A stretch of 64,000 nucleotides of DNA. Source: Welwitschia mirabilis. Taxonomy: Eukaryota; Gnetophyta; Gnetopsida; Welwitschiales. Below the pieces are notes generated by a model. It did not search any database. It saw only the letters and a list, made by a program, of their open reading frames with translations, and had not been told where the DNA came from. The stretch is from positions 269,123,870 through 269,187,869 of the forward strand of contig JBOZIK010000001.1 in NCBI GenBank assembly GCA_051453625.1, given 5' to 3'. Both the position numbers and the translations under genes were made by a program. Positions 37,280 through 49,030 of the stretch are shown here, piece after piece; position 1 is the first letter of the stretch, and every line of letters starts with the position of its first letter.

Positions 37280-38060
37280 CTTTTATGTTAGGAATATTTC
37301 ATTCTTTTTCTGAATAATACTTCATCTAGGTAGAATATTACTAATTGGAGATTAAAAATGTTAAATTCCTCACTTAAAGCAATTTTTGCTCTTTTGATGT
37401 CTTCTTCATTACTTTTAACTATCAGCATACCTCTACATACACTACTATATATATATAGATTTGCATCCATCAAATTGTATGAATAATGTCAAATTTACGT
37501 CCTGTTAACTAAATAATCTAAATCTAATAGAATTTAATTAATTTATAATCTTATCATATCATGTTCTTAGTTCTTAGCATATAGAGGCTTGATCAATCTA
37601 CACACCTTATATTCTTTTCCTTTTACTTCAAAACCCTTTGGTTATATTATGTAAATTTCTTCTTTTAAATATCCATGAAGAAAGGTAGCATTTATCTTCA
37701 ATTCATAAAGCTTCCATTCTACTTTTGCTACCAAAGTAATTACTATTCTAATGATAGCCCACTTTGTTATGAATGTGAAGACTTCATTATAATCAAGTTC
37801 ATACTTTTGTCATAGACCTACAGCAACAAGTTGAACTTTATATTACTCAAGGGTGTTATTTGTATTATATTTATCATAGAAAACTAAATTTTTAGGTTAT
37901 GTTATATGTCCTAATAGAACATCTACCAACTTCCAAATACCATTTTTAATAAGACTGCCATATTCTTCTTGCATAGCTTTTATCTAATGATCATGTTGAA
38001 TGACATCCTCAAATGAGGTTGGTTCACCATTAAAGGTTAAGTGTATCTAATCATTATCAT
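37280..38060 (-). pseudogene. D2 reverse transcriptase
   Basis: Well preserved as a series of blocks on the minus strand: KAMQEEYGSLIKNGIWKLVD (37930-38000), YELDYNEVFTFITKWAIIRI (37730-37800), LKINATFLHGYLKEEIYIT (37650-37710), KGFEVKGKEYKVCRLIK (37600-37650), then the palm end MLIVKSNEEDIKRAKIAL (about 37375-37430). The YVDD site is degraded to a stretch reading CRGMLIV. Several stops interrupt it. It would copy element RNA to DNA. Confidence 0.8.
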
Positions 38061-38738
38061 CATTATGAGATGTATTTAAGTCATATCTAGTTCTAGTTTC
38101 ACCCTTTCCATCATTACAAACATCCTAGAGAGTAAACTATAGCCAAGTTCTTTAAGTGGTATTAGATTTTTAGTTAGAAAATCCATTGAATTGCAATTGA
38201 AACTATGATTAAGTATGCTAGAAGCATTAAATTGCTCCATTCCTATAGGTTATAAAGTAAACATAACAATATAAGGAATTAAAGCATTATTAATGGATAA
38301 ATCTTCCATCTCAACTATAGGACACTAAAGATCCAATATGGTTACTGGGATAGAGAAAGGATGAAACTTCAAATAATTAGGCTAAGAATCATTATTTTAT
38401 GTCTCTATAAATATGATATCATGAGAAATAATGATGTTATAATGCTTTAGAAGATAAACTCAATAACCCTTCTAGTTGGTTAAATATCCCACAATGGTGC
38501 CAATGTGAGCATGTGCTTCAAATTTGCCATGATGTTCACTTGGGATATGGATGTAGGACTTAAAATCAAAAATATGAAAATGATATAATTTTGTTTTACA
38601 TCCATACCAATTTTTAGCTTGATATATTTATTTTTTAGAATATTAATCCATATGATTATTGAGATGTACTAGTGGGTTTACTACTTTTCTCCATAAATAG
38701 GTTTTGTAACTACTAAAATACATCATGAAACATGCCAT
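38061..38738 (-). pseudogene. D2 integrase C-terminal half
   Basis: SYIHIPSEHHGKFEAHAHIG (38490-38555), then TIVGYL and ISHDIIF (38405-38440), match the copia integrase end 'AYVHIP...R.KLD.K...C.FVGY....ISRDVIF'. Further right the 'YLW..VV...HLNN' stretch of the core runs up to the B1 insertion site at 38738 and continues at 47084. Confidence 0.75.
38734..38738. repeat. target-site duplication of B1 (left), GCCAT
   Basis: GCCAT precedes B1 and ACCAT (47079-47083) follows it. One G/A transition separates them. Confidence 0.75.
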
Positions 38739-38790
38739 TGTAGGGATCAAGATCCTAAATGGATGGGTTGGGGGGAGGGAGGGGGTTGAA

Positions 38791-39333
38791 NNNNNNNNNN
38801 NNNNNNNNNNNNNNNNNNNNNNNNNNNNNNNNNNNNNNNNNNNNNNNNNNNNNNNNNNNNNNNNNNNNNNNNNNNNNNNNNNNNNNNNNNNNNNNNNNNN
38901 NNNNNNNNNNNNNNNNNNNNNNNNNNNNNNNNNNNNNNNNNNNNNNNNNNNNNNNNNNNNNNNNNNNNNNNNNNNNNNNNNNNNNNNNNNNNNNNNNNNN
39001 NNNNNNNNNNNNNNNNNNNNNNNNNNNNNNNNNNNNNNNNNNNNNNNNNNNNNNNNNNNNNNNNNNNNNNNNNNNNNNNNNNNNNNNNNNNNNNNNNNNN
39101 NNNNNNNNNNNNNNNNNNNNNNNNNNNNNNNNNNNNNNNNNNNNNNNNNNNNNNNNNNNNNNNNNNNNNNNNNNNNNNNNNNNNNNNNNNNNNNNNNNNN
39201 NNNNNNNNNNNNNNNNNNNNNNNNNNNNNNNNNNNNNNNNNNNNNNNNNNNNNNNNNNNNNNNNNNNNNNNNNNNNNNNNNNNNNNNNNNNNNNNNNNNN
39301 NNNNNNNNNNNNNNNNNNNNNNNNNNNNNNNNN
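38791..39333. other. 543-N gap with duplicated flanks
   Basis: The 48 bases before the gap (from 'ggatcaagatcctaaa') recur directly after it with one difference. The G-rich tract there may have broken the assembly. The LTR length on either side suggests nothing is missing. Confidence 0.75.
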
Positions 39334-39626
39334 GGATCAAGATCCTAAAGGGATGGGTTGGGGGGAGGGAGGGGGTTGAATAGGTTTTTAAAATATTCAA
39401 ATAAACTTATGATTGAAAATGTGCTTGAAATTGATCACTAGAAAACTTGTGCATAAAAACTAAAAGTATTTAAAAAAATCAAAATAATAAAAAGGATAAA
39501 AATACCGATCATATGCACACAAGTTTTATAGTGGTTTAGGAAACCACCTACTCCACTCTCAATTATCAGCTTATCAGCAAGCCTAATCTAGACCCTTATT
39601 ATGGGTTTACTTATAATCTTTATACA

Positions 39627-39830
39627 TAGACTTTTATAGGCCAAGTCTTAACCTTTTCAAACAGACTTTTGTAGGCTAAGTCTTAACCTTTTAAATGGAA
39701 TTTTATAGGTTAAGTATTAATCTTTTAAATGTAATATTACGGTTAAGTCTCAACCTTTTTAAATAAACTTTTATAGGATAAGTCTTAACCTTTTTGAATA
39801 GACTTTTTTAGGCTAAGTCTCAACCTTTTA
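39627..39830 (-). repeat. LTR minisatellite in B1 3' LTR, six copies of about 35 bp
   Basis: The unit is close to 'gacttttataggctaagtc' plus 'tcaaccttttcaaat'. Six units in tandem with substitutions. The same block is present once in A, three times in B2 and C, and six times in the other B1 LTR. Confidence 0.85.
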
Positions 39831-40093
39831 TAAGATGTTGTAGTAATGGTAAAATTCCCTAGTGCATTAATATCACTCGTCCTTTAGCTCAATAATAGTA
39901 ATGGAGCTCTTCTCCTATGAATGATATAAATTACAAATAATTAAGTATAATATCTGACCTTGTATGCAAAGATACAACAAATGTCGGCTTGTCCTTAGTC
40001 AGGAATGCAATGCCAAGCTAGTACAATGATTAATCACAAGTTTTAATCATTCGACAAAAGCTCAAAAAGTTATTTTAGTGATTTCTCTCTTGG

Positions 40094-40102
40094 CTATTTA
40101 TA
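40094..40102 (-). promoter_or_regulatory. TATA box in B1 3' LTR
   Basis: Reverse complement TATAAATAG, in 'ctcttggctatttataatgg'. Conserved in A and C. Confidence 0.6.
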
Positions 40103-40799
40103 ATGGAAGCCTTTAGGATTTATTACAATTAAAAACGTGCTTTCAATGACTAGAAAATGATCACCTAAAGGATATAAAATTTTCATTTTCATTTTGTCTG
40201 GTTGACTCCTCAAACATCTAGTTGACCCCTCCTAGTGTCGTGACTTAATAAGTCACCCAAGTAAACTATTCAGTTGTCTCAGTTCCTTATAGCTCCATGT
40301 CTAGTCAATCCCTTAGGGTCCGGTTAACTGCTCAATTGATCACCTGCATATCTATTTGGTTGCCCGCTCATCCTAATAAAAATGCATTTCAATTTTCTAC
40401 ATCAGGTCTAGTTGATCTCTCAAGTTTCTGGTCAATCCCTTGACAATCGACTTATGGATATCAAGTGCATAAAGCTCAATTTGGGTCAACCCCTTAACAA
40501 TCTATTTAAGAGTATTGGTTCTCAAGTTTACAGGTTCAGTCGATCCCTCAAAAGTCCAATTGGCTCCTTTGAATTCAGTTCAATTCTGAGAGTTTACTCT
40601 AGATGCGATCGATCCCTTGAAAGTCCAATCGACTCTTTAAGAGGGTAATTTAACTTGAGAAGTTTTAGTGATCAAAATGTGACATTTCTTACTTCAAGTT
40701 CTAACTTACAAATGATTAATATTTTTTTCACAAGATACACAAATTTTGTTTCACAAAAAACATTAGTTTAATATTAATTTGCAATACATAATCTAAAAA

Positions 40800-40809
40800 T
40801 ATCCCTTTT
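40800..40809 (-). promoter_or_regulatory. terminal polypurine tract of B1
   Basis: Reverse complement AAAAGGGAT(A), preceded by 'aacatt', adjacent to the 3' LTR. Degraded relative to A (AAAGGGGGA). Confidence 0.6.
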
Positions 40810-41036
40810 AATGTTAATGGCAAACATTCCTTAGTTGTAAAATATTAAAATTTGAGAAAACTTTCCATCATGAAATGCCTATTGTTATTTACAAAAATAT
40901 TAAGCCTTTTGATATAAAATGAAGACATTTTAATAAGACTTACTTTGTACTAATATTAGAGCAATTTGAGGTGCAAATTTTGTAGAGTTAAGGAAATGCC
41001 AAAATGTTTATGAAAAACCACATTTATAAGAAGCAA

Positions 41037-41659
41037 NNNNNNNNNNNNNNNNNNNNNNNNNNNNNNNNNNNNNNNNNNNNNNNNNNNNNNNNNNNNNNNN
41101 NNNNNNNNNNNNNNNNNNNNNNNNNNNNNNNNNNNNNNNNNNNNNNNNNNNNNNNNNNNNNNNNNNNNNNNNNNNNNNNNNNNNNNNNNNNNNNNNNNNN
41201 NNNNNNNNNNNNNNNNNNNNNNNNNNNNNNNNNNNNNNNNNNNNNNNNNNNNNNNNNNNNNNNNNNNNNNNNNNNNNNNNNNNNNNNNNNNNNNNNNNNN
41301 NNNNNNNNNNNNNNNNNNNNNNNNNNNNNNNNNNNNNNNNNNNNNNNNNNNNNNNNNNNNNNNNNNNNNNNNNNNNNNNNNNNNNNNNNNNNNNNNNNNN
41401 NNNNNNNNNNNNNNNNNNNNNNNNNNNNNNNNNNNNNNNNNNNNNNNNNNNNNNNNNNNNNNNNNNNNNNNNNNNNNNNNNNNNNNNNNNNNNNNNNNNN
41501 NNNNNNNNNNNNNNNNNNNNNNNNNNNNNNNNNNNNNNNNNNNNNNNNNNNNNNNNNNNNNNNNNNNNNNNNNNNNNNNNNNNNNNNNNNNNNNNNNNNN
41601 NNNNNNNNNNNNNNNNNNNNNNNNNNNNNNNNNNNNNNNNNNNNNNNNNNNNNNNNNNN
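41037..41659. other. 623-N gap in the B1 3' untranslated part
   Basis: Lies between the internal and terminal polypurine tracts. B2 has only about 0.5 kb in the same interval, so the stated gap size may be larger than the missing DNA. Flanks are not obviously duplicated. Confidence 0.6.
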
Positions 41660-41921
41660 ATCATTTAATATTTAACATTTTGTTCATTGACAATTAAAAG
41701 TGGACTTACAAATATATAGGATAAATAACATTTTGATTCGAAATATTCAATATATCAAAAATTTAAGTTCATATGGAAATTAAGTTTGTACTAAAAATTT
41801 TATTTACAAATTTGAGAGTATAAAAACAAGTGTATTTTTATTTCATTAAAATAGATAGTACAAAGTAAAATTGCTTATAAAGAGTAAACTACATCTGTAA
41901 GTACATAAAAAATACAACTAA

Positions 41922-41932
41922 TTTTTCCCTTT
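41922..41932 (-). promoter_or_regulatory. internal polypurine tract of B1
   Basis: Reverse complement AAAGGGAAAAA in the context 'tgatgtcagaaagggaaaaat', just downstream of the passenger ORF stop. Equivalent to 17794-17806 in A. Confidence 0.5.
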
Positions 41933-42001
41933 CTGACATCAATGAAAAAGGAGAGAAAAATACATAAGAAAGAAAAAAAACATAAATATGAAAGTAAAGA
42001 T

Positions 42002-43049
42002 CTAGTCTGATTCTTCTTCTTCTTCCTCCTACTCTTTAGACTCCTCTTTTGAATCTTCCTCTTCCTCTTTTGTTATCTTCTAAGATGAACTTCCAACTTC
42101 TTCAGAAGTATTAGTAATCTCATATCCAGCTACAATGAGAGCTTCTTTTATGTGCTTGGTATAAGAGTTAATCCACATCAGGTATGAAAGTGTCTCTTCT
42201 AGAGAGGCTTTCTTGGAGAAGGAGATTTAGAGGTCTTCTTTGAAGGGGCAAAAATCTGCATGCGAGATAATGCCACACACCCAATGGGTGACATAGGTTA
42301 AAGTATTTCAAGCTTGGAATGAATATCACACAATAATGTTGACACATACTAGTAATTAGCATAGAGTAGGGTAAACCCCTAGTTCTATGGTACTCCAACT
42401 GAAAAACCATATTCTTCAGTATAATAGCAGGGGCATCAATGGAGTGCCTAGTCCCTACCAAATATATTAGATAGGCCCTATAGTTGGAGGCCTCATCTTG
42501 ATAACAAACTAAGGGTAAAAATTTGTAAGTAAAAACTAAATGAAGAAAGCAATATTTAAAAGTAAGTAAAGAAGTGGAAAGGGTATGCTTCCAAGAATGG
42601 AACCTACTACAAAGTTCTCATGTGACCACTGCCTTGTCTTCCATGGAGTCTCAAATAGGTTAAAACTCCTTATAGTTTCCTTTAGGCATATTGATAATAG
42701 TTGTAATGAATTTTGCACTGATCTTCATCCTTTTCCCCAAAACTAGGATTTCGAGGGTAGTAGAGTCATGATCGTAAGAAGAATTATAATAGAACATTCT
42801 TGTAAGAAATGGATAAGTTGAACCTGATACATCAAGAAAATAAGAGAGATTCTAATCTCTTAAGAACTGGATTACTTTTCTAAGTTCTTTAAGCTCTAAT
42901 GTAGCTACTGATCTCTCTTGATACACAAGATTCTTTTTAAACTTCTCTTGGAACTTATATATAGCATCTTCAAACATGAATTAGTATAAATAAAAGTGTT
43001 TTCTAGCTGAAACCTCCTTGGCTCTTCTCCCAAAGGAATCTTTAGCCAT
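42002..43049 (-). pseudogene. B1 passenger ORF, putative plant-transposon-protein family
   Basis: Starts MAKDSFGRRAKEV (ATG at 43049) and ends with an E/D/S-rich tail before TAG at 42002, about 349 codons with a frameshift. Middle blocks: MFEDAIYKFQEKF, TYPFLTRMFYYN, LGKRMKISAKFI..I, then ILKNMVFQLEYHRTRGLPYS. The 'FYxN' and 'RxLPYxxLIT' pattern fits the plant family I recall as 'putative plant transposon protein' (Transposase_32-type); its function is not known to me. It is clearly homologous to the B2 ORF at 53315-54339, including stops at the same places (42981-42983 and 42852-42854). It stands where integrase, RT and RNase H should be. The family assignment is from pattern memory. Confidence 0.7.
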
Positions 43050-43189
43050 CAAAATCTCTTTGCAAAAGCTTGAAAACATAATAAATCTAAGAAATACTTT
43101 AGATCTAGAAGAAAAATGAGGCTAGAATACAATGAAAAGGGTTTGGATGCCTCTTTATTTTATAGAGAAGGTCAATTAGGGTCTTTCTA

Positions 43190-43400
43190 AGAAAGAAATT
43201 AGGTCCACCAATGGTACTTCTGCACTATAACCCTTCAAGTCTGATCGACTGGTTAAAGCTCTAGTTGATCTATTAAGACACAGATCTATAGTACTGAAAT
43301 AGGTCTCGGTGATTAAGCTTTTAAGCTAGTCGACTAGTCACATCTAGTTAATTAAATCATAAATCTAGTTAACTGTTCTGTAATTAGCTAGAAGATAGTG
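43190..43400 (-). repeat. LTR-like GTCGAC-motif block inside B1
   Basis: Several copies of 'ctgatcgactggtta', 'gctagtcgactagtca' and 'ctagttaactgttc' type, spaced 20-40 bases apart, lie between protease and passenger ORF. The LTRs carry a similar but not identical motif array. B2 has the same block at 54540-54740. Confidence 0.6.
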
Positions 43401-43569
43401 ATTTAATTCCTAGTTTATTTTAGTGATTAAAAAAATTACAAATTAAGTGTTTCATAATAGTATCTTCTAGTTGATGTTCAGTTTAAAATATTATTTTCTT
43501 TTTCAACTTTGTAGTTACCTGATTGAATCATTTATGGCACAACTTTATATGAGCATCATGAGAAAAACA

Positions 43570-44160
43570 ACATGGGAAGATGATTGATCTATCCTATAAA
43601 CATTTTCTATTCATTTTGCTCTACGGATAACAATGCTTGATTTTCCATGTAAAATTTTACATTTAGACTTATGAAAAACTACTTTATGACCTTTATTACA
43701 TATTTGGCTACTACTGAATAAATTATGATTTAAATCATTAACATATAATACTTCATTAATTCTTGGTAAATTACTGCCTTCAATTCTTTCAATACCTTCT
43801 ATTTTTACTTTTCTATTATCATCAAAGGTAAAATTTCCTCCATTAAAGCTGCTCAAATGTTTGAAGTTTGATTTGTTTCCTGTCATTTGTCTTGAGCATC
43901 CACTATCTAAATATAAGCTATTTACATTTAATATTTTGAAAGCTATCTAAGTTAAGAGACTTTTAAAATTATTAGCTTTCACCCACTTAGAATTTTTAGA
44001 CTTAGGTAATATACCTCCTTTTAAAATGAATTTAAAAGGAAAAGCCTTGATTGAATTTGAAATTTTCATTAACTTTTTAACATTGCAAAAGAGTTTTGAA
44101 TGTTCTGTCTTTTCAGAAAAATATTAAGTAACTTTAAGAGTAAACTTACTTTGCCAGGTT
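43570..44160 (-). pseudogene. B1 protease region
   Basis: Minus strand: YLDSGCSRQMTGN keeps the catalytic D-S-G (43899-43907). An open frame (43611-43886) then carries SNFKHLSSFNGGNFTFDD, EGIERIEGSNLP.INEVLYV, LFSSSQICNKGHKVVF and KSKCKILHGKS. These are the blocks running from copia protease to the pre-integrase linker. Homology to A stops around 43560, where integrase should begin. It is the least damaged protease in the window. Confidence 0.82.
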
Positions 44161-45529
44161 ACTAGTTTTTTTTGACCTTGTAGATTTTAAGGTATGAAGC
44201 CAATACTTGATTTATCATCAATAGGTTTCCAAACTCTAAGCATTTATTCCAATTTAAAAGGACCATTAGAAAATTTATTAATAAAAAAAGATAAATCTTT
44301 TACCTGTAACATGAGAGCAGAGTTGTCTAATTTGAGTAATTTATATTTTTATTCTATTTTCTCCTTCTCTTTAATGAGAGACTTTACAACCTTATTCAGA
44401 TCATTTATTCTTCTTGCCAACTTTTCACATTCCTCATACAGTTCCTAACAAGTATCTTCGAGCTCATCTTATTCTTCATTAATTATATCCAAATCATCAG
44501 TCTCTGATGTGCTAGATAAGTTCTGAATTGGAGGCACAATTATTGTAAAAGATAGTCTTCTGTCTCTATTTGATTCTTAATTCAAACTACTATTATCATC
44601 CTCATGTTATAATAAACGAAGAATTCTATGATTTTTTGTGATCTGTTTTGGTGTTCGAGCACTCATTAGCCATATATCTAAATCCTTTGCAAGAGTAGCT
44701 TTAGATTTTTTTCCCCTTTATTTTGCTGGCTCACCTTCCTTTTTCCTTCTATGAAATAATTCCTTGAACCTTCTGGCTAGTAAAGCAAATTCATCATCAT
44801 CTAGTCCTTCATCTAACTTCTCAGGTCAGTATCCTTCCTGTACACACTTTAAAGTAATACCTTTCTTCTTATCTTTAGTAAATTTTAATTTATATGTTTG
44901 TAAATTACCTTGAAGCTCTTCTAATACCATTGTATTGATGTTTTTACTTTCCTCAATTACTGTGATTTTAGGTTAAAATCTCTTTAGAAAAGATCTCAGT
45001 ACTTTTTTGACCACTTTTGCTTCATTCAAACATTCACCTAAACTTGCCATGGAGTTGATGACATCTGTAGGTCTGCCAAAGAACTCTTGTAATATATCCT
45101 TCTTGTCCATGTGAATATCTTTAAATTTGAAGATAAGCATTTAAAGCTTGGCTTATTTTATAGTAGAAGTTCCTTCATGAGTAACCTCAAGAATATTCCA
45201 TGCTCGTTTTCATGATTACAATTTACAGTATGTTTATATTCATCTACACAAACTACATAAATTATTGAATTAAGAGCATGGATGTCTATGATGGCTTTGG
45301 TCTTATCAGTAACAGTCCATTGATCTTGAGCTCTAAGAACTAAAATGGTATTACCATTTGTATCATTTTATGCTAACGTGGAAATAGTATAACATTTATA
45401 AATAATCTCTTTAATATCCACATCTAGGGATCTAAGGAATTTTATTATTTTAGCTTTCTAATATGCATAATTTGATCCATCGAATAAAGATGAATAACCA
45501 ATGGAAAATCCATTAGAGGAATTACTCAT
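44161..45529 (-). pseudogene. B1 gag (Sirevirus-like)
   Basis: ATG at 45529 (MSNSSNGFSIGYSS...). Next come GSNYAY*KAKIIKFLRSLD (N-terminal Gag block), then after a frameshift INSMASLGECLNEAKVVKKVLRS (UBN2-type end), and IEESKNINTMVLEELQGNLQ. A D-D-E-F-A-L-L-A-R-R-F-K block follows, then a decayed zinc knuckle near 44640-44690. Last is the coiled coil (about 44190-44540) with DELEDTC*ELYEECEKL and NDLNKVVKSL. Gag would assemble the particle. Stops and at least two frameshifts are present. Confidence 0.8.
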
Positions 45530-45581
45530 TTTTGGATTCTAGAGTCTAGATGGGTTAAAATCTGAAAATGGACTCAAGTTA

Positions 45582-45593
45582 GCTCTGATACCA
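45582..45593 (-). promoter_or_regulatory. primer-binding site of B1, perfect tRNA-iMet type
   Basis: The reverse complement is exactly TGGTATCAGAGC, two bases from the LTR end. It is the only perfect copy in the window (A and B2: 10 of 12). Confidence 0.88.
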
Positions 45594-45626
45594 AATGTGG
45601 AGATTGATAACCCTAGAGGCGGAGGT

Positions 45627-45636
45627 NNNNNNNNNN
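45627..45636. other. 10-N gap in B1 5' LTR
   Basis: Corresponds to 'tgaataggtttttaaa' in the other LTR, so only some 15-20 bases are hidden. Confidence 0.7.
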
Positions 45637-45886
45637 ATATTCAAATAAACTTACGATTAAAAAACTTTCTTGAAATATATCACTAAAAAACTTATGCATA
45701 AAAACTAAAAGTATTTAGAAAAATAAAAATAATAGTAAGCATAAAAATATCAATCACATGCATGCAAGTTTTATAATGATTCGAGAAACCTCATACTCCA
45801 CTCTTGATCATCAGCTTATCACCAAGCCTAGTCCAGATCTCTGTTAACTCTTTTAGATATTGCAAGTTCACTATAACCTTTACACA

Positions 45887-46092
45887 TGGATCTTTGTAGG
45901 CTAAGTCTCAACCTTTTCAAACAGATTTTTGCAAGCTACATCTTAACCTTTCAAATGGACTTTTTTAGGATAAGTCTCAACCTTTCAAAAGAACTTTTGT
46001 AGCGTAAGTCTTAACCTTTTCAAATAGACTTTTGTAGGTTAAGTCTTAACCTTTTTAAATGGACTTTTGCAAGCTAAGTCTCAACCTTTCAC
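45887..46092 (-). repeat. LTR minisatellite in B1 5' LTR, six copies
   Basis: Same 35-bp unit as at 39627-39830 and the same copy number, as expected for LTRs of one insertion. Confidence 0.85.
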
Positions 46093-47078
46093 AAGATGTT
46101 GTAGTGATGGTAAAACATCCTAGTGCACTGATATCACTCGTCCTTTAGCTCAACAATAGTAATGAAGTTCTTTTCCTATGAATCATACAAACTACAAATA
46201 ATGAAATACAAGATCTGATCTTATATGCAAAGATACAATAGATGTCGGCTCGTCCTTGGTCAGTAATGCAATGAAAAGCTAGTACAATGATTAATCACAA
46301 GTTTCAATCATTTAACAAAAGATTAAAGAATTCTTTTAGTGATTTTTCTCTTGGCTATTTATAATGAAAGGCTTTTAGGACTTATTACACTTAAAAATGT
46401 ACTTCTAATGGCTAGAAAATGACCACATAACAAATATAAAATTTTTGTTTCCGTTCTGTTCAGAGGACTCCTTAAGCATCCAATCAACCCCTCCTGGTGC
46501 TATCACTTAAATAAGTCACTAAGTAAACTATTTGGTTACCCCAGTTTCTTATGGTTCGATGTCCAATCAATCCCTCAGGATCTGGTCGATCGCTTATCTA
46601 GTCACTTATATATTTGTCTGGTCGTCTACTCATCCTGATAAAAATCCATTCTAGTTTTTTGCATTAGGTCTATTTAACCCCTTAGATATCAAGTCAATCC
46701 CTTGAAAATTGGCTCATGGATATCATGTGCATAGTGCTCATATCTGACCGACCACTTAGAGGTTTAGTTAACCCCTTGACAATCTATTCAAGAGTATTAA
46801 TTCTTAGGTTCACAGATCTAATTGACCCCTTTGAAGTCTGATCGACCCTTCTGAATCAGTCCAATTCTGAGAGTTCACTCCAAGTGTGGTTGATCCCTTG
46901 AAAGTTTGGTCAATCCCTCAAGAGGGTAATTGAACTTGACAGGTTTTAGTGACAAAAATGTGACATTCCTTACTTTTATTTCTGACCTACAAGTGATTAA
47001 TATTTTCTCACAAGATACACAAATTTTGCTTCACAGAAAATATTAGTTTGAGATCAATTGATAACACATAATATAACA

Positions 47079-47083
47079 ACCAT
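47079..47083. repeat. target-site duplication of B1 (right), ACCAT
   Basis: Partner of GCCAT at 38734-38738. Confidence 0.75.
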
Positions 47084-47690
47084 ATCCATGATATTGTAAT
47101 TAAATCACTCAAAAATGCCATTTTATTAGAGTATCCCTAGGCAGATATTCAAATGTTAAGTTCCTTTAGAAGTGGAATAGTTCTTGAACACGGCAGATGT
47201 GTAGTTTTCATCATTATCTAAGTGGAAACTTCTAATCATGCAATTTGTTTACTTTTTCACTTTACTTTTAAACATCTTAAACATATTCAAAGTTAGTGAT
47301 TTGAATTTTATAAAGTACACTTAAACCATTTGGAAATAGTTATTAATAAAGGATATGAATTAATATAAGCTTTAGAGTACGGAGTTAGTATAGGTCCAGA
47401 TAGGTCACTGTGAATAAGAAAACAGTTCTAATGAATGTGTTACTTACTTGGTAAAAGTCACTATCAAGTTTCTTTACCTATAATACATGTTTTACACTAA
47501 GAAAAATATCATGAAATGAATAGAAGAAGTTGGTGATCTTTCTTATGCATTATATTCAATGGACAATGAGTACAATGTCCCACCCAAGAATGTTATATTT
47601 GTGAGGAAGAAGCTCATCTTATGAAACTCTGCAAGTGTTCTCTCATATTCTAATAAAACCATAAAGACAAGTGAGCTATCCATTCATATA
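47084..47690 (-). pseudogene. D2 integrase N-terminal half
   Basis: The minus strand shows a C-x2-C zinc pair (CTHC, about 47560) and then, across a frameshift, FIHSDLSGPI-like residues near 47380-47410 (first catalytic Asp). It runs on to the MDMA.FMMYF stretch, which spans the B1 insertion site. The core's middle is poorly readable. Confidence 0.6.
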
Positions 47691-48030
47691 GCCTTTCATA
47701 ACTAGTTCTTGATTACTATCATAAATATCCACTAAGTACTTCATCATAGAAAGAGAGTGATCTTCCTGTGATAGAGTTAAAACTGATAGAAAATGTGGCC
47801 TCAACTAAGAAACATACAGAACATGTAAAATCATCTATGAAGAATGATGTTAGGTCAAAGATAATTGAACCATAGCCTTTCCTAAGAATGTATGTTCTAT
47901 CTTCTAATTAAATATGACTTGGTGCTTTAATGAAGTTATCAAAATAATTAAACTAATAAATCATATATTGAGTTGCATATGTGTCAAATATTAATGTATC
48001 ATCCTGAGTTCTGTACACCCTCATACTAAT
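47691..48030 (-). pseudogene. D2 protease
   Basis: IFDTYATQYMIY (about 47960-48000) matches 'WILDSGATxHI', with the catalytic D-T/S-G now D-T-Y. GKGYGSIIFDL and later SITGRSL..YDEVL.G follow the usual copia spacing. Inactive. Confidence 0.6.
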
Positions 48031-48977
48031 AAAGTTAAAGTTTTAAATACTACATTAGATTTAAAATTGTTAGCATCATCAATAAAATGAGGTTCTTCAG
48101 TGACTATAGTTTCATTAGGTATATATTTTATCTTTTTTAATAAAACCTATAGAAGTCAGTGTATGATGTTGTTTTCACATCATGAACAATAATACTTGTT
48201 CTTCCTAGATGTGGTAGTATTTTAAACTTGTTTCTTATTTTATTGAATTTGATTTATCTTCTTGTTTTGCTATTTTTGTAAAGACTTATCCTTATCATAA
48301 TACATTTTCTTTTTCATATGGGGTTTGCTTTAAAACTATTTATTTTAACCAAGAGAACCATAAAAATTAGAAACGTTGAATGTAGAATTAGAGAAATAAG
48401 ATCCTATGAAGTTAAACTAAGCTTCAACAAAAATGTGATCCTTACTAAGCATATCATAGATCACATTACTTAATTGCTTATTATCATCTAGTAAAAAATA
48501 TAGCTATGTAAAGAGGGGTCTTCTAAATAACAATATATTAAGTTAACATAATGAATGAAAACTCATTTTTTAGAGTCAATTTCTAATACATTTTCCTTAA
48601 TGTATTACATTTGTGCAATCAATTATTTCATCTTGCCCTTCTCATAATGCAAATTATTTATACAAGTTATTAGATTAAGAAGCTTCAAATCATTTTTTAA
48701 ATATAATGTATTTCACAAGGTACATAAGTTGGTATATCTTATTTTTAGTCCTATCAACCATCTGATTATGTTAATAAGCTATAAATTACTACATAATCTC
48801 TGTCCATTTTATATTGATATCTTATGAAGCATCTTCTTGAGTCTAATCTTAAACAAGTATATTATCATGTGCTAAAAACTCCTTATTATAGCCATAAAAC
48901 CACATGATTGATATAAAATTGTTATGTCAAGCCTTCCATAACTAATTGTCTTGAAGAGTGACTCTAATGTTGGCCAT
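48031..48977 (-). pseudogene. D2 gag
   Basis: ATG at 48977 gives MANIRVTLQDN*LWKA, a typical copia Gag start lying just downstream of the primer-binding site. Downstream sequence is degraded; near 48180-48230 a C-rich stretch (YYCS*CENNIIH) may be the zinc knuckle. Too decayed for domain limits. Confidence 0.45.
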
Positions 48978-49030
48978 TATGCTAGTGGAAAGTGCAAGTG
49001 TAAAAGACTTTGACAACCCCTAAAACTTTC

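Larger units (their letters stand above)
38739..40798 (-). repeat. B1 3' LTR (contains a 543-N gap)
   Basis: Left edge TGTAGGGATCAAGATCC, right edge ...CATAATCTAAAA (degraded from TAACA). Without the gap and its duplicated flank it is about 1.47 kb, like the 5' LTR. An unusual G-rich stretch, 'gggttggggggagggaggg', occurs at 38764-38785 and again at 39356-39375; it replaces the 'agagggg' of other copies. Confidence 0.85.
38739..47078 (-). mobile_element. copia element B1: non-autonomous, gag-protease plus passenger ORF
   Basis: Same LTR family as A, opposite orientation. From right to left: 5' LTR, a perfect primer-binding site, gag, zinc-knuckle trace, coiled coil, protease with intact DSG, a motif-rich spacer, a passenger ORF ending in acidic residues, internal polypurine tract, a gap, terminal polypurine tract, 3' LTR. 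Integrase, RT and RNase H are absent between protease and passenger ORF. It is inserted in the D2 integrase frame. It is not functional alone, and gag has frameshifts and stops. Confidence 0.85.
45596..47078 (-). repeat. B1 5' LTR, 1483 bp including a 10-N gap
   Basis: Left edge TGTGGAGATTGATAACCC next to the primer-binding site, right edge ...CATAATATAACA. Contains six copies of the 35-bp minisatellite (45887-46092), a TATA box (46355-46363) and the GTCGAC-type motif array (about 46440-46930). By eye it is strongly diverged from the 3' LTR. Confidence 0.88.

Noticed and set aside
40412-40648. 78-codon plus-strand frame rich in S, R and L with repeats
   Set aside because: It is the GTCGAC-motif array of the B1 LTR read in one frame; the repeat alone keeps it open.
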